A DNA stretch of 64,000 nucleotides from Rosenbergiella nectarea (GCF_900111105.1 NZ_FOGC01000002.1:186001-250000), one strand, 5' to 3'; positions 17,646 through 29,393 are shown, numbered from the stretch's first letter. Notes: generated by a model from the sequence alone, not told the origin. Translations and numbers: made by a program.

Positions 17646-19391
17646 CTATTTTTTCGCTAACGCGTTGACAAGCGCTTGTAACTCTTGTCGTTCTGCTTTG
17701 TTCAATCCCGCGGTACGTTCGCGAGCAATCAGTGATTCTAAACGTTGTTCAAGAGCAATATTATAAATACTGGCAAGGGAGTCGATAAATACGGCTTCAA
17801 CTTCTTCATCCACTATCATATGGTGCCAAGTTGCCAGCGTTTCAAGGGTCTGACGCAATTCGTTATCACGATAATGCTCCAACACTTGTCCGGTGGTGAT
17901 CCCCGGATGCGCAGAACAGAAGGTCACAAGTTCAACGAACAGCGGTAATCCCGGTAAATTGACTTCTTTTAGCGCATCCAAAACCGGTACGGCGCTGACC
18001 AAACTCGGCCGCTGGAGCAGTAAAGCAACAAGTACACGCATGGTAGTACGCTTCAGTGCTGGCGCGGGCGTTGCTCCTTGACTCGCGCCCTGTTGCGGTA
18101 ATAACTTTTCTAACTGCTGATCGTCCAGGATACCGAGCTTTTGCCCTAGCACTTGCCGGAGGTAGATTCGTAATGTGCCGCCGGGAACTTGGTTAATCAA
18201 CGGTATCGCAAGATGGCTTAACCGCGCTCTACCTTCACGGCTACTGAGATCGACCTGCGGTAACAACGTGTCGAACAGGAAATCAGACAAGCTAGTCGCG
18301 CTGCTAATCCGTTGTTCGAACGCCGCCTTACCCTCTTTACGGATTAGCGTATCGGGGTCTTCACCGTCTGGCAGAAACATAAATTTCAATTGGCGCCCAT
18401 CGTTTAGATAGGGCAGGGCCGTTTCGAGCGCCCGCCAAGCGGCTTCACGCCCCGCACGATCACCGTCGTAGCAGCAGACAATATTCTCCGTATTCCGGTA
18501 TAGTAACTGAATATGTTCGCTAGTTGTTGAGGTCCCTAGCGAGGCAACGGCGTAATCGACACCGTATTGCGCTAAGGCGACAACATCCATATACCCTTCT
18601 ACGACGAGAATATGGGGTGGCGCGTTATGAGCCTGGCTGACTTCATACAGGCCATAGAGCTGGCGACTTTTGTGGAAAATCGAGGTCTCGGGCGAGTTTA
18701 AATATTTCGGGACGTCATCGTTTAGGACGCGCCCACCAAAGCCAATCACTCGACCACGTTTATCCCGTATTGGAAACATAATGCGGTCACGGAAACGGTC
18801 GTAATGCTGACCATTTTCTTTGGTAACCAACATACCGGCTTCAACTAAAGACTGCCGGTCGTCATTGTTTCTACCAAACCGCTTTAACGCGTTATCCCAT
18901 CCCGCGGGGGCATAACCAATCGCAAATTGCGAAGTGACTGCCGCGCTGAGGCCTCGTTTATCGAGATACTCTGCCGCCGAGGCGGAGGCTGGTTGAGCCA
19001 ATGCCTGTTGATAAAACTGGCTCAATCCGTCTAGTAATTGGTAAAGGCTCTGCCGTTTATGACGTTCCATCGGTGTCGCGGATTGCCCGGTTTCGTGAGG
19101 AACCTCTAAGCCATGTAAGGTGGCTAATTCCTCGATCGTTTCGACAAAGTCGAGTCGATCAAAGTTCATCAAGAAATCGATAGCATTACCGTGTGCACCA
19201 CAGCCGAAGCAATGGTAAAACTGTTTGTCGCCGTTGACAGTAAAAGAGGGTGTTTTTTCATTATGGAAGGGGCAGCAAGCGTGAAAGTTTTTACCTTGTT
19301 TCTTGAGGCGTACTCGCGCATCGACGATGTCGACAATGTCGGTTCGCGCTAACAAGTCATTGATAAAACTACTTGGTATTCTACCAGCCAT
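17646..19391 (-). CDS. dnaG: DNA primase
   Basis: DnaG makes RNA primers at the replication fork. The 581-residue product (E. coli 581) has the N-terminal zinc finger CPFHNEKTPSF with FHCFGCGAHGNA-type ligands (here QFYHCFGCGAHGNAIDF), the catalytic core with VVEGYMDVVALAQYG and the Toprim acidic motif CCYDGDRAGREAA, and a C-terminal DnaB-interacting helical domain from about 435. It is the second gene of rpsU-dnaG-rpoD, behind an attenuator-like hairpin that keeps primase low relative to S21. Confidence 0.98.
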   Translation of the reverse strand: MAGRIPSSFINDLLARTDIVDIVDARVRLKKQGKNFHACCPFHNEKTPSFTVNGDKQFYHCFGCGAHGNAIDFLMNFDRLDFVETIEELATLHGLEVPHETGQSATPMERHKRQSLYQLLDGLSQFYQQALAQPASASAAEYLDKRGLSAAVTSQFAIGYAPAGWDNALKRFGRNNDDRQSLVEAGMLVTKENGQHYDRFRDRIMFPIRDKRGRVIGFGGRVLNDDVPKYLNSPETSIFHKSRQLYGLYEVSQAHNAPPHILVVEGYMDVVALAQYGVDYAVASLGTSTTSEHIQLLYRNTENIVCCYDGDRAGREAAWRALETALPYLNDGRQLKFMFLPDGEDPDTLIRKEGKAAFEQRISSATSLSDFLFDTLLPQVDLSSREGRARLSHLAIPLINQVPGGTLRIYLRQVLGQKLGILDDQQLEKLLPQQGASQGATPAPALKRTTMRVLVALLLQRPSLVSAVPVLDALKEVNLPGLPLFVELVTFCSAHPGITTGQVLEHYRDNELRQTLETLATWHHMIVDEEVEAVFIDSLASIYNIALEQRLESLIARERTAGLNKAERQELQALVNALAKK

Positions 19392-19410
19392 GACACCTGT
19401 TTTTTATGCA

Positions 19411-19455
19411 TAAAAACGACAATAAGCCGCGCTTCCTTTCGGAAAGCACGGCCTG
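19411..19455 (-). terminator. Attenuator-like hairpin between rpsU and dnaG
   Basis: An imperfect stem (GCCGTGCTTTCC region with GGAAGCGCGGC, one mismatch) at 19426-19452 is followed on the minus strand by a T-rich stretch with five T at 19412-19416. In E. coli an intercistronic terminator at this point separates abundant S21 from rare primase; this hairpin fills the same place. Confidence 0.7.
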
Positions 19456-19513
19456 ATACTTGACTCGAACTGCGTAAATTACGCAATGGAGAAGAGAACT
19501 TCTCCGAAACTAC

Positions 19514-19882
<369 letters not shown>

Positions 19883-20008
19883 TTAGGAAGGCGCAAATTA
19901 TAGCCTAAACTCGCGGGCAAGGTCGATAATTATTTAATTGCACTGCTTTGCATTCTTCGCATACCGGCTCGCTGTGTTACACTGCGGCCAATGAGTGAGG
20001 GGAAAATC

Positions 20009-21022
20009 ATGCGTGTATTAGGTATAGAAACATCTTGCGATGAGACCGGTGTTGCCATCTATGATGAAACAACGGGACTACTTGCGAATCAACTTTATAG
20101 CCAAGTGGAGCTGCATGCCGATTATGGCGGCGTGGTCCCTGAACTGGCTTCCCGCGACCACGTTCGTAAATTACTGCCACTCATCGATGCGGCATTGCAA
20201 GAAGCTAATCTGACCCACAACGATATTGATGCGGTTGCCTATACAGCAGGCCCAGGATTAGTGGGTGCCTTGATGGTAGGGGCGACCGTTGGACGTTCGC
20301 TCGCGTTCGCTTGGAATGTTCCCGCAGTTACGGTCCATCATATGGAAGGCCATTTGCTTGCGCCGATGCTTGAAGATACGCCTCCCTCATTCCCTTTCGT
20401 CGCACTACTTGTCTCCGGGGGGCATACTCAGCTCATCAGTGTTACGGCGATCGGGGAATATCAATTGCTGGGCGAATCTATCGATGATGCGGCAGGTGAA
20501 GCCTTCGATAAAACGGCAAAACTATTGGGCCTAGATTACCCCGGTGGACCGCGATTAGCGAAGATGGCGGCGACAGGAACGGTTGGTCGTTTTACTTTCC
20601 CACGCCCGATGACGGATCGCCCCGGTCTCGATTTTAGTTTCTCAGGGCTGAAAACCTTTGCGGCGAATACGATACGCGCCAACGCGAGTGATGAGCAGAC
20701 TCACGCTGATATTGCCCGAGCTTTCGAAGAGGCCGTCGTCGATACATTATTAATTAAGTGTAAGCGCGCACTGCAGCAGACCGGCTTTAAGAACTTGGTC
20801 ATCGCGGGGGGAGTAAGCGCAAACCAAAATCTGCGCGAAAAATTATCTGCGATGATGACTGGACGTGGGGGCGAGGTATTTTATGCCCGGCCAGCGTTTT
20901 GTACCGATAACGGTGCGATGATTGCTTATGCAGGAATGGTGCGGCTTAAAGCCGGCTGCACGACAGATACTCGTATCACCGTACGTCCACGATGGCCTTT
21001 ATCAGAACTCACTCCGATTTGA
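20009..21022 (+). CDS. tsaD: tRNA threonylcarbamoyladenosine biosynthesis protein TsaD
   Basis: TsaD, with TsaB and TsaE, transfers the threonylcarbamoyl group to A37 of tRNAs reading ANN codons. The product is 337 residues, as in E. coli. It begins [19 protein letters not shown] and carries the metal ligands in [12 protein letters not shown], the ATP-binding VSGGHTQL, and [13 protein letters not shown] near the end. The ATG at 20009 follows GAGGGGAAA; an in-frame ATG at 19991 gives six extra residues and is not used. It is divergent from rpsU, as in E. coli. Confidence 0.97.
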   Translation: MRVLGIETSCDETGVAIYDETTGLLANQLYSQVELHADYGGVVPELASRDHVRKLLPLIDAALQEANLTHNDIDAVAYTAGPGLVGALMVGATVGRSLAFAWNVPAVTVHHMEGHLLAPMLEDTPPSFPFVALLVSGGHTQLISVTAIGEYQLLGESIDDAAGEAFDKTAKLLGLDYPGGPRLAKMAATGTVGRFTFPRPMTDRPGLDFSFSGLKTFAANTIRANASDEQTHADIARAFEEAVVDTLLIKCKRALQQTGFKNLVIAGGVSANQNLREKLSAMMTGRGGEVFYARPAFCTDNGAMIAYAGMVRLKAGCTTDTRITVRPRWPLSELTPI

Positions 21023-21027
21023 CTCCC

Positions 21028-21057
21028 ATAACCCGGCTTGCCGGGTTATTTTTTTTT
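21028..21057 (+). terminator. Rho-independent terminator of tsaD, overlapping the plsY 3' end
   Basis: AACCCGGC and GCCGGGTT pair over a two-base gap and are followed by nine T. The T run is at the same time the codons for the last lysines of PlsY on the other strand. Confidence 0.93.
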
Positions 21058-21657
21058 CAGACGAAACCAGCGACGTTTCAGTAATTTCTTTTCATCGCCA
21101 CGCCATAACCGCTGAATGTTTTCGTGGTGGCGTAATAAAATAAGACAGGAAAGCATGGCGACAGGAAAGGTAAATTGCGGCTTAAACCACCAAACATAAA
21201 ATGGAGCAACCAGCGCGCTAAGGATTGCCGCCAGAGAGGCATAACCGCTAAGGAATACGGTTAATAGCCATGTCCCCATTAATAGTAGGCTGAGGTCTAG
21301 GCCAATTGGAGCGATGGCACCTAGCGCCGTTGCGACACCTTTCCCCCCCTGAAATTTAAAAAAGACTGGATAGATGTGACCCAAGCACGCAGCAATCGCG
21401 ACTAAGCCCAAGCTCATCGAGGAAAGCTGTAGGTGGTACGCTAGCCAGACGGGAAGCATGCCTTTGATAATATCAAAGAGAAGTACGCTAATCGCGGCAA
21501 TACGGCCGCCTATCCGTAACACATTGGTCGCACCAGGATTGCCGGAGCCGCTAAGGCGAGGATCAGGCAGGCGTGCAATTTTACAGATCACGATAGCGCT
21601 CGATATTGATCCACAAAGGTAGGCAAATATAATCATTCCTACGGCGATAGCTGTCAT
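21046..21657 (-). CDS. plsY: Acyl phosphate:glycerol-3-phosphate acyltransferase PlsY
   Basis: PlsY is an inner membrane enzyme that acylates glycerol-3-phosphate from acyl phosphate at the start of phospholipid synthesis. The 203-residue product (E. coli 205) has five membrane helices and the three catalytic motifs: [12 protein letters not shown] region, [11 protein letters not shown], and [12 protein letters not shown], with a C-terminal [15 protein letters not shown]. It ends in Lys-Lys-Lys coded by the T run of the tsaD terminator. It is divergent from folB, as in E. coli. Confidence 0.96.
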   Translation of the reverse strand: MTAIAVGMIIFAYLCGSISSAIVICKIARLPDPRLSGSGNPGATNVLRIGGRIAAISVLLFDIIKGMLPVWLAYHLQLSSMSLGLVAIAACLGHIYPVFFKFQGGKGVATALGAIAPIGLDLSLLLMGTWLLTVFLSGYASLAAILSALVAPFYVWWFKPQFTFPVAMLSCLILLRHHENIQRLWRGDEKKLLKRRWFRLKKK

Positions 21658-21765
21658 AATAATCCCACCTAACAGGTGTACAGTCGTTAGCGATAGCTAT
21701 GATAATACGCATATTTATCGTTAAGTGGTATCACCGAGGCATCATTAAATAAAGAGAGTTGAGAG

Positions 21766-22128
21766 ATGGATATTGTTTTTATTGAGCAGTTAACCGCATT
21801 CACCACGATAGGTGCGTTCGAATGGGAACAACAGATCACGCAAAAGCTAGTCTTGGATATTGAGCTAGCTTGGGATAATCGTCTCGCGGCGAAAAGCGAT
21901 GACGTCAATGACTGCTTGAGTTATGCGGATGTTGCCCAAGCAGTATTGGGGCATCTTGAGAACCAGCGCTTTGCATTGGTTGAACGCGTTGCTGAGGAAG
22001 TGGCTGAGTTATTGATGCGTGAATTTGCTACGCCAGGCGTGCGCATTACCGTCAATAAACCGGGAGCTGTTGCGCAGGCTCGTAGCGTTGGTGTGAAGAT
22101 TACCCGTGGCATTTTCCCTCAATATTAA
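21766..22128 (+). CDS. folB: Dihydroneopterin aldolase
   Basis: FolB cleaves 7,8-dihydroneopterin to 6-hydroxymethyl-dihydropterin and glycolaldehyde in folate synthesis. The 120-residue product (E. coli 122) starts MDIVFIEQLTAFTTIGAFEWE and has SYADVAQAVLGHLE, the active-site ALVERVAEEVAELLM and the C-terminal VTVNKPGA-like segment (here ITVNKPGAVAQARSVGV). The ATG follows GAGAG. It is followed by the interrupted bacA after 125 bases. Confidence 0.96.
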   Translation: MDIVFIEQLTAFTTIGAFEWEQQITQKLVLDIELAWDNRLAAKSDDVNDCLSYADVAQAVLGHLENQRFALVERVAEEVAELLMREFATPGVRITVNKPGAVAQARSVGVKITRGIFPQY

Positions 22129-22253
22129 AATATAAATTATGGGAGAAACTTTTGTTCACTTGGCGGGTCATATTTTTTAGAAATCGCTATAAGTTATTAA
22201 AATTGTTTATAAAATTTAATTTTTATTTTTGGTCATGACAAGAGGAATAAGTA

Positions 22254-23072
22254 ATGATAGATGTTCACCCATTGGGTGTGGCGACGCTGCTTGGCCTCGT
22301 TGAGGGATTAACGGAGTTTCTCCCGGTTTCATCGACTGGGCATTTAATTATCGTCGGGCATCTATTAGGGTTTCAGGGAGCTAAGGCTGAAACCTTTGAG
22401 ATAGTTATCCAACTCGGCTCGATACTCGCTGTGTTGGTCATGTTCTGGCGCCGTTTATTTGGATTACTCGGTATCCATTTTGGCAGAGTGCCACATGAAG
22501 GGATCGGACAAGGCCGGCTATCGCTTATTCATATACTTTGTGGGATGCTCCCTGCAGTCGTCTTGGGATTGGTACTTCACGATAAAATCAAAGCCCTATT
22601 CACCCCTCAAAATGTCTTCTATTCATTGATCGCTGGCGGGATTTTATTAATCGTCGCGGAATGGCTGAAGCCCGTTAAACCGAAAGCGGTAGGTATTGAT
22701 GACATTTCGTATCGACAAGCTTTTCTTATTGGTTGTTTCCAATGCTTGGCCTTATGGCCGGGGTTCTCTCGCTCAGGTTCCACGATTAGCGGTGGGTTGT
22801 TGGTGGGCGTTAGCCGTTTTGCTGCCTCTGAGTTCTCCTTTTTACTCGCCGTTCCCATGATGATTGGCGCAACGGGTCTTGATTTAGTAAAGAGTATCTG
22901 ATTTCTATCCGTCAGCGATTTACCTATGTTTGCCACCGGTTTTATCGCAGCCTTCTTAGTCGCCTTGTTGGCGATAAAAGCCTTCCTTGCCATCATTAAG
23001 CGCATCTCTTTTATTGCCTTTGCGATTTACCGCTTCTTTGTGGCATTACTGGTGTGGTATGTGTTTATGTAA
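22254..23072 (+). pseudogene. bacA: Undecaprenyl-diphosphatase BacA/UppP, interrupted by an in-frame TGA
   Basis: BacA recycles undecaprenyl diphosphate to the monophosphate lipid carrier of wall and O-antigen synthesis. The frame opens with [20 protein letters not shown] and carries the second motif [16 protein letters not shown], both of the active site. After DLVKSI at codon 215 it meets TGA (22899-22901). The same frame then continues for 56 codons in clear BacA sequence ([20 protein letters not shown], then [14 protein letters not shown]) to TAA at 23070-23072. With the stop read, the total would be 272 residues (E. coli 273). E. coli has Gly near this place, so GGA to TGA is a simple origin. 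The truncated form would lack the last membrane helices. Other phosphatases (PgpB, YbjG, LpxT) can cover loss in E. coli. Confidence 0.88.
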
Positions 23073-23118
23073 ATGATTGCAGGCCTTATTAACTCGTGTA
23101 GCTTGGTTATCAATGGGG

Positions 23119-23155
23119 AAAGGAGCGCTTCCTAGAAAATAGAAAGCACTCCTTT
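23119..23155. terminator. Hairpin between bacA and cca
   Basis: AAAGGAG-C-GCTT pairs with AAGC-A-CTCCTTT (one mismatch) between the convergent bacA and cca genes. There is only a short T run, so termination is likely rather than certain; either strand could use it. Confidence 0.55.
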
Positions 23156-23188
23156 TGCATGACCTTTGGTTAAGAAAATATCGTCATT

Positions 23189-24424
23189 TCACTCGGTTTT
23201 TAATATCTCGGCCATAAAACCTGCCACCGCAAGCGTACGTTGTCGGGTTAACTCATCCCGCACCGCTTTACCGGTGAATCCTGCCGCGACGATTGGCCCG
23301 ACACTGACCGCTTGGGCCGCAGCAAAAATTTGTCTTAATTGCTTCGCCTGAGGATATGCCCTATCTTGCCAGCCGAGACGACCTCGAACATCGGCTTCAC
23401 TAACCAACGCGAGTTGAGCGACACGTTCAGGTTTACGCCATGCATCGAGCTGATCGAACAGTGTAACTAAACGCTCTGCAGGATATTTCTCGACGCTATG
23501 GACAATATCGTGCAACTCAGTGACTAAGCGGGCGATATCGCGATAGTGGTTGGGGACCTTTAACCGCTGACATAGGGCCTCGATGAGCGGAACGCCTGCC
23601 GCACCATGGCCGGGATGTGATGGCCATAATTCTGCTGGGGTTAACCCCTTACCGACATCATGAAACAAAGCAGAAAACCGTAGGGCAGGGTCATCGGTTA
23701 ACTGTGTGGCCATATCCAGTGACAGTAGGCTATGGACACCAGTATCGATTTCTGGATGCCACTTAGCGGGTGCAGGGACGCCGAACAGCGCATCAAGTTC
23801 AGGAAACAGTACCGCGAGCGCCCCACATTGACGTAAGATCGAAAAATAAGTGGAGGGGGAGTCGGTTGAAAGCGCTTTTTCGGTCTCCTTCCAGACTCGC
23901 TCGTGGGTCAAATACGCCAGTTCACCACTCTGGGTAATCTGCTGCATAAGCACCGAGGTTTCCTCCGCAATTGAAAATCCCAGTGGGGCGAAACGCGCTG
24001 CAAAGCGGGCCACTCTTAATACGCGTAGCGGATCTTCGATAAAGGCAACGGATACATGGCGTAGCAAGCGTTGGGCTAAATCCTGCTGACCGTGCCAAGG
24101 ATCGATGATCATCCCTGCAGCGTCTTGCGCCATTGCATTAATGGTCAGATCGCGGCGCTGCAGATCTTCTTCCAATGTGACTTCCGGTGTAAAGCGAGTA
24201 TCGAAACCGGTATAACCACTGCCGGTTTTCCGCTCGGTACGTGCAAGGGCATATTCTTCGTGAGTGGTCGGATGGAGAAATACCGGAAAATCTCGGCCCG
24301 CTTGCTGATAGCCTTGCGCTAACAGTGCATCGGGGGTAGCGCCAACCACCACCCAATCACGGTCAGTCACAGGTAACCCAAGTAATCGGTCTCTGACCGC
24401 ACCCCCCACAAGATATTTTTGCAC
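23189..24424 (-). CDS. cca: CCA tRNA nucleotidyltransferase with HD domain
   Basis: Cca adds or repairs the CCA end of tRNAs. The 411-residue product (E. coli 412) begins [21 protein letters not shown], the nucleotidyltransferase motif, with [31 protein letters not shown] and HERVWKE downstream. From about 225 it has the HD phosphohydrolase domain with [10 protein letters not shown]. Its start lies only three bases after the ygiM stop, so ygiM-cca form one unit, as in E. coli. Confidence 0.97.
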   Translation of the reverse strand: MQKYLVGGAVRDRLLGLPVTDRDWVVVGATPDALLAQGYQQAGRDFPVFLHPTTHEEYALARTERKTGSGYTGFDTRFTPEVTLEEDLQRRDLTINAMAQDAAGMIIDPWHGQQDLAQRLLRHVSVAFIEDPLRVLRVARFAARFAPLGFSIAEETSVLMQQITQSGELAYLTHERVWKETEKALSTDSPSTYFSILRQCGALAVLFPELDALFGVPAPAKWHPEIDTGVHSLLSLDMATQLTDDPALRFSALFHDVGKGLTPAELWPSHPGHGAAGVPLIEALCQRLKVPNHYRDIARLVTELHDIVHSVEKYPAERLVTLFDQLDAWRKPERVAQLALVSEADVRGRLGWQDRAYPQAKQLRQIFAAAQAVSVGPIVAAGFTGKAVRDELTRQRTLAVAGFMAEILKTE

Positions 24425-24427
24425 TGA

Positions 24428-25048
24428 TTACATCCAACGATTTTTATTTTTACGACGAGGGATCATGTGGGGTAAAAACAGACCGAAGAGTAAACCGATC
24501 CCGAGAACACCGCCACCGTATAAGAACCACTGCATGATAATCGCGCGTTGCTTATCGTCGAGCTGCACATTCGCGGCATCAACTTTTTTCTGCGCAACAA
24601 TTAACGCATTCTTTAGGCGCTGATTTTCTTCTTTCAATTGATTGATGGCACCGTCACTACCCGCCACTTTTTGTTGCATTTCTGCAGTGCGCTGATTCCA
24701 GCTAGTATCGATATTTGCCAGTTTATCGCTCAGCGTTTTAACTTGCTGTTCCAATTGGGGAACACGCACTTTAAAACTTGGATTATCGTTTAGCTGAGAT
24801 TCTGGGATCCATGTCGTGCGGCCTTGTTGATCGCGGATTTGCGCATAATGCGTCTCAGGGTTAGTGCTAAGCAGTGTTACCGCTTCCCCTGCATTCACTT
24901 GTCCGACTAAGCGGTATTGATTCCCTGGACCGCTACGTACCCACGTAGAAAGATCATCCGAGATATATCGGGTAGTTTCAGCGTGAGCGAGTGTGACCGT
25001 TTGGCCAAGTGTAAGCAGTAAGCAACCTGCAAAAATAATTTTTTTCAT
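24428..25048 (-). CDS. ygiM: SH3-domain membrane protein YgiM
   Basis: A 206-residue envelope protein (E. coli YgiM 206). A signal peptide (KKIIFAGCLLLTLGQTVTLAHA) is followed by a bacterial SH3 domain at about 27-90 (RYISDDLSTWVRSGPGNQYRLVG), a coiled-coil segment at about 95-165 and a C-terminal membrane helix (WFLYGGGVLGIGLLFGLFLP) with a basic tail. The exact function is unknown; the SH3 domain suggests contact with the cell wall. It is translationally close to cca. Confidence 0.94.
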   Translation of the reverse strand: MKKIIFAGCLLLTLGQTVTLAHAETTRYISDDLSTWVRSGPGNQYRLVGQVNAGEAVTLLSTNPETHYAQIRDQQGRTTWIPESQLNDNPSFKVRVPQLEQQVKTLSDKLANIDTSWNQRTAEMQQKVAGSDGAINQLKEENQRLKNALIVAQKKVDAANVQLDDKQRAIIMQWFLYGGGVLGIGLLFGLFLPHMIPRRKNKNRWM

Positions 25049-25236
25049 TGGATGACAGTTCTAATAGTAAGTGTCGCCACAGTCTGTAGGCGTCAAGTTG
25101 TGTTATAAATGAGAAATTTCCTGTTCTCCCCACCGTAGGATCCTAACAAATCAGAGACAGTACGTCTTTAGTGGATTACCCTGCATAACAATAACAGTGA
25201 AAGATCTCGTACCAAAAGAGTAGTAACAGGATAATT

Positions 25237-26559
25237 ATGACCATAGAAATCGAACTAAAGTTTCTTCTCGACCCTAAACAAATTGATGTGATCACGCAAC
25301 AGCTGACGAGTTATCCTCATCGCTACACATCGCCGACACTGCTTGCCAACCATTATTATGAGACGGCAGACAATCAACTGCGGGGTTGGGACATGGGATT
25401 GCGTGTCAGAGGGAAGGATGGTCACTATGAGATGACATTAAAAACGGCCGGGCAAGAGATCGGTGGGCTACATCAACGTCCAGAGTACAATGTCGCCCTT
25501 GAAGATAGTCGACTGAATATCGGCTTATTACCCGACCATGTTTGGCCTACCGGCACCGATCTTTCGGCCCTACAGCAACACCTCACTCCACTCTTCAATA
25601 CCGATTTTACCCGTGAAAAGTGGGTGATTAGCTACGGCAAGAGTGAGATTGAAGTCGCGCTTGACCAAGGTTCCGTCAGCGCCGGTGATCAGAGCACCCC
25701 TCTACTAGAACTGGAGCTTGAGCTGTTACAGGGGACACGTGCCGATATTTTTGCCTTAGCCAACGAGTTGGTTAAAAACGGCGGAGTCCGATTGGGCTGG
25801 CAAAGTAAAGCCGCCCGAGGCTATGGCTTAGCGCAAGGGAGTGGTCTACCGATAGTGGAACCCCTGGTTCAGCCAAGCGTTGAGCCAAAAGCAAGTTGTG
25901 AACAGGGGTTATCTACCTTACTCAGTGGGCTAATTGGCCGCTGGCAATTATTGGAATCACACTGGATGGCTGGCGATAAACAAATACCAACGCTGTTACT
26001 CCAAACCCTGCTCGCGATTCGTGAAACATTTTCGTTATTTGGTGGACTCATTCCGCGCTCGGTAAGTAGTGAAATTCGTCAACAATTGCTGACGCTGGAT
26101 CAAGCATTACAGCAAAAAAAACCGGACGCGTCGCACCTCTGTTTCTCCACGGATTGGGTCCTCGGTCAGCTTAAACTGATCGAGCTGGTTGTTGAACAGC
26201 AATGGCGTCAGTCCATTAATGCACGGCAACTCAAACGCTTAGAAAGCTCATTCAAACGTTTTTGTGATGTAATGTTGAGCCGTTGTGCCGCAGAGTTACA
26301 TGATCTCGCAGCAGAAACACTCATCGCAAATCAATTGAGCACGACCTTGTTAAGGCTCGATAAATTAACGATAGCGATAAGTCTATTAAGTAGTGCTTAC
26401 CCATCAGATCAGGTAGACGAATGGTTAGCCCCTTGGTTACTCGCTAGACAACATCTGGTCTCCGGCGGCCAAGAGGTGCTCCGCTTGCCACTCCCCTCGC
26501 GCCCATTATCGCCATTCTGGTTGACGAGTAATACCGCGAAAGACTCACTTAACCACTAA
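25237..26559 (+). CDS. ygiF: Inorganic triphosphatase YgiF (CYTH-CHAD)
   Basis: A 440-residue protein (E. coli 433). The CYTH domain at about 1-200 has the signature [10 protein letters not shown], basic residues in [16 protein letters not shown] and acidic ELELELLQG, which coordinate metal and triphosphate. The C-terminal CHAD domain (about 220-430) is helical with conserved His and Arg/Lys. E. coli YgiF hydrolyses inorganic triphosphate. The glnE gene follows after 11 bases, so the two are probably co-transcribed, as in E. coli. Confidence 0.94.
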   Translation: MTIEIELKFLLDPKQIDVITQQLTSYPHRYTSPTLLANHYYETADNQLRGWDMGLRVRGKDGHYEMTLKTAGQEIGGLHQRPEYNVALEDSRLNIGLLPDHVWPTGTDLSALQQHLTPLFNTDFTREKWVISYGKSEIEVALDQGSVSAGDQSTPLLELELELLQGTRADIFALANELVKNGGVRLGWQSKAARGYGLAQGSGLPIVEPLVQPSVEPKASCEQGLSTLLSGLIGRWQLLESHWMAGDKQIPTLLLQTLLAIRETFSLFGGLIPRSVSSEIRQQLLTLDQALQQKKPDASHLCFSTDWVLGQLKLIELVVEQQWRQSINARQLKRLESSFKRFCDVMLSRCAAELHDLAAETLIANQLSTTLLRLDKLTIAISLLSSAYPSDQVDEWLAPWLLARQHLVSGGQEVLRLPLPSRPLSPFWLTSNTAKDSLNH

Positions 26560-26570
26560 GAGAGAAAATT

Positions 26571-29393
26571 ATGTTGCCACTCCCGTTAGCATTAACACAG
26601 CAAGCGGAACATCGTGTACAGGGTCAGATTTCACCTCAAGATCCGTTATTTGCCGTACTCGCATTGAGTGATTTTGTCGCGGATAACCTGCAGCAACATC
26701 CTGAGTGGCAACAGCGTTTGGTTGACCACCCCCCACTAGCTGATGAGTGGCAGCACTACCAACAGTGGCTGGATCAGCAGTCAGTACCCGCAGGAACTGA
26801 AGCACAGGTCATGCGGCGATTAAGGTTATTTCGTCGTGAGATGTTGGTGCGAATTGCATGGATGCAAACGCTCAGTATCGCGACCACAGAACAAACCCTG
26901 CAGCAATTGAGCCACCTAGCCGAATTACTGATTGCCGCCGCACGGGATTGGTGTTGGCAGCAATGTTGCCAGGAGATGGGGACCCCCACCAACGCGCAAG
27001 GAGAGACTCAGCCTTTACTGGTCCTTGGGATGGGGAAATTGGGGGGAGGCGAGCTAAATTTCTCTTCGGATATCGACCTCATCTTCGCATGGCCAGAAAA
27101 TGGCAGCACGGTAGGCGGACGTCGCGAGCTCGATAATGCGCAATTTTTTATGCGTATGGGGCAACGGCTGATTAAACTTCTCGACCAACCGACGATTGAT
27201 GGGTTTGTTTATCGCGTGGATATGCGCTTGCGGCCTTTCGGTGATAGCGGTCCCTTAGTGTTGAGTTTTGCAGCCCTCGAAGATTATTACCAAGAGCAAG
27301 GACGTGAGTGGGAACGCTATGCGATGGTAAAAGCGCGCCTAATGGGCACAGCACACTCCCCCTATAACGAGGAACTGCAACAACTGCTACGCCCTTTTAT
27401 CTATCGCCGCTATATCGATTTCAGCGCAATTCAATCATTACGGACGATGAAAGGTAAAATCCACCGGGAAGTCAGGCGTCGTGGTTTAAAAAATAATATT
27501 AAATTAGGCGCGGGTGGGATCCGCGAGTGCGAATTTATCGTCCAGGTCTTCCAACTTATTCGCGGGGGCAGGGAGCGTGCTCTGCAAACCCGATCATTTT
27601 TAACTGCGTTACAATCAATCGAAACCTTGGGGTTACTTCCCAGAGAACAAGCCCAGGCGCTGCATTCCGGTTACCTTTTCTTGCGACGACTCGAAAACCT
27701 TCTGCAAAGCATCGGTGACCAACAAACGCAAACTTTGCCGGAAGACGATTTAAATCGCCAACGCCTAGCCTGGGCGATGGGGATGGAACAATGGTCCTTA
27801 TTGGTCTCGACCCTCGACCGAGTGATGCAGGAGATCCATGTCATTTTCGTGGAGCTTATCGGTGAAGAAGAGGCTCGTACCGAAGAGGCCCCAGAGCATT
27901 ACACGCAACATTGGTGGTTAGAGGCCCCGGACCTCGAGGAGTTACAGGGCGCAACCCCCCAGTTAACCGCCGAGCAGCAACAGCAATTATTGACTTCATT
28001 ACAACTCTTCCAACACGATATTAAACGGCGAACGGTGGGACCGCGAGGACGTCAGGCACTTGACCAGTTAATGCCCGTTATTTTGGCTGAGGTCTGTCCC
28101 CGCGTGGACGCAGCGGCGACGTTTTCTCGGTTAGCCGAAGTGTTACTCAGTGTTGCCAGTCGCAGCACTTACCTTGAATTATTTATTCAACACCCCGGTG
28201 CTCTAAAGCATTTGGTGAGATTATGTGCCGCGTCACCGATGGTGGCGACGGAGCTTGCTCGCCACCCCTTACTGCTCGACGAGCTGTTAGATCCTCAGAC
28301 CCTCTATCAACCCGCACCGAATAACAGTTATCGAGAAGAGCTCCGTGAATACCTATTGCGGATCCCTCAAGAGGATGAGGAGCAGCAGGTAGAAGCCTTG
28401 CGGCAATTTAAGCTCACCCAGCAGTTACGTATTGCTGCGGCAGATATTGCCGGAACCTTGCCGGTAATGAAGGTAAGCGATCACTTAACTTGGCTGGCCG
28501 AAGCCTTATTGGAAGTGGTAGTTTGGCAGGCTTGGCAATTGATGGTACAGCGCTATGGCCGTCCCAATCATTTTACTGCAGAGCAGGGGCCAGGTTTTGC
28601 GGTGGTGGGATACGGAAAGTTAGGCGGCTGGGAACTGGGATATCGTTCCGATTTAGACTTAGTCTTTTTGCATGATTGCCCCGCCGATACGGTCACCACT
28701 GGCGAACGCAGTATAGAAGGGCGGCAATTTTATTTGAAGATGGCACAAAGGATTATCCATCTTTTTAGCACTCGAACCGCTTCCGGTATTTTATATGAAG
28801 TCGATGCGCGTTTACGGCCATCGGGCGCCGCGGGTATGCTAGTCACCACCTTCGAAGCGTTCGAGGATTACCAACGTCAAGAAGCCTGGACATGGGAGCA
28901 TCAGGCACTGGTTCGTGCACGAACGGTATTCGGTGAACCTGGGCTGCAACAGAAGTTTGCGCAAATCAGACAAAGCATCCTCTGTCGTCCCAGAGAGGTT
29001 GGCCAGCTTACGACGGAGGTGGCGGAGATGCGTGAGAAAATGCTTAAGCATTTAGGCAATAAACATCTACCGAAATGGGATATCAAAGCCGATCAAGGCG
29101 GGATTATCGATATTGAATTCCTCGCACAGTATTGGGTGCTAAGGTTTGCCGCGGAGCACCCCAACTTAACGCGCTGGTCGGATAACGTGCGGATCGTCGA
29201 AATGTTAGCTCAGCAGGGAATTTTAACTGAACAGAGCGCTCAGGCCCTTACTCAAGCTTACATCACTCTGCGTGACACGCTTCATCATTTAGCGCTGCAG
29301 GGCGATGATGGCGTGGTGGACGAGCAGGCATTCTTACCACAGCGTTCGGTTACGCGAACGACTTGGCAGCAGTGGTTAGAGCCGGAAAAGTAG
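26571..29393 (+). CDS. glnE: Glutamine synthetase adenylyltransferase/deadenylyltransferase
   Basis: GlnE adds AMP to glutamine synthetase under nitrogen excess and removes it under limitation, guided by PII. The 940-residue product (E. coli 946) has two nucleotidyltransferase domains. The N-terminal deadenylase shows [20 protein letters not shown] and the C-terminal adenylase shows [20 protein letters not shown]. Helical regulatory domains lie between and after them. It sits between ygiF and hldE, the E. coli order. Confidence 0.97.
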   Translation: MLPLPLALTQQAEHRVQGQISPQDPLFAVLALSDFVADNLQQHPEWQQRLVDHPPLADEWQHYQQWLDQQSVPAGTEAQVMRRLRLFRREMLVRIAWMQTLSIATTEQTLQQLSHLAELLIAAARDWCWQQCCQEMGTPTNAQGETQPLLVLGMGKLGGGELNFSSDIDLIFAWPENGSTVGGRRELDNAQFFMRMGQRLIKLLDQPTIDGFVYRVDMRLRPFGDSGPLVLSFAALEDYYQEQGREWERYAMVKARLMGTAHSPYNEELQQLLRPFIYRRYIDFSAIQSLRTMKGKIHREVRRRGLKNNIKLGAGGIRECEFIVQVFQLIRGGRERALQTRSFLTALQSIETLGLLPREQAQALHSGYLFLRRLENLLQSIGDQQTQTLPEDDLNRQRLAWAMGMEQWSLLVSTLDRVMQEIHVIFVELIGEEEARTEEAPEHYTQHWWLEAPDLEELQGATPQLTAEQQQQLLTSLQLFQHDIKRRTVGPRGRQALDQLMPVILAEVCPRVDAAATFSRLAEVLLSVASRSTYLELFIQHPGALKHLVRLCAASPMVATELARHPLLLDELLDPQTLYQPAPNNSYREELREYLLRIPQEDEEQQVEALRQFKLTQQLRIAAADIAGTLPVMKVSDHLTWLAEALLEVVVWQAWQLMVQRYGRPNHFTAEQGPGFAVVGYGKLGGWELGYRSDLDLVFLHDCPADTVTTGERSIEGRQFYLKMAQRIIHLFSTRTASGILYEVDARLRPSGAAGMLVTTFEAFEDYQRQEAWTWEHQALVRARTVFGEPGLQQKFAQIRQSILCRPREVGQLTTEVAEMREKMLKHLGNKHLPKWDIKADQGGIIDIEFLAQYWVLRFAAEHPNLTRWSDNVRIVEMLAQQGILTEQSAQALTQAYITLRDTLHHLALQGDDGVVDEQAFLPQRSVTRTTWQQWLEPEK

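Noticed and set aside
22899-22901. TGA in bacA as evidence for a changed genetic code or selenocysteine
   Set aside because: TGA is used as a normal stop in many genes of the window (for example ytjA neighbours, nudF and parE), and no selenocysteine hairpin is evident; a point mutation is simpler.
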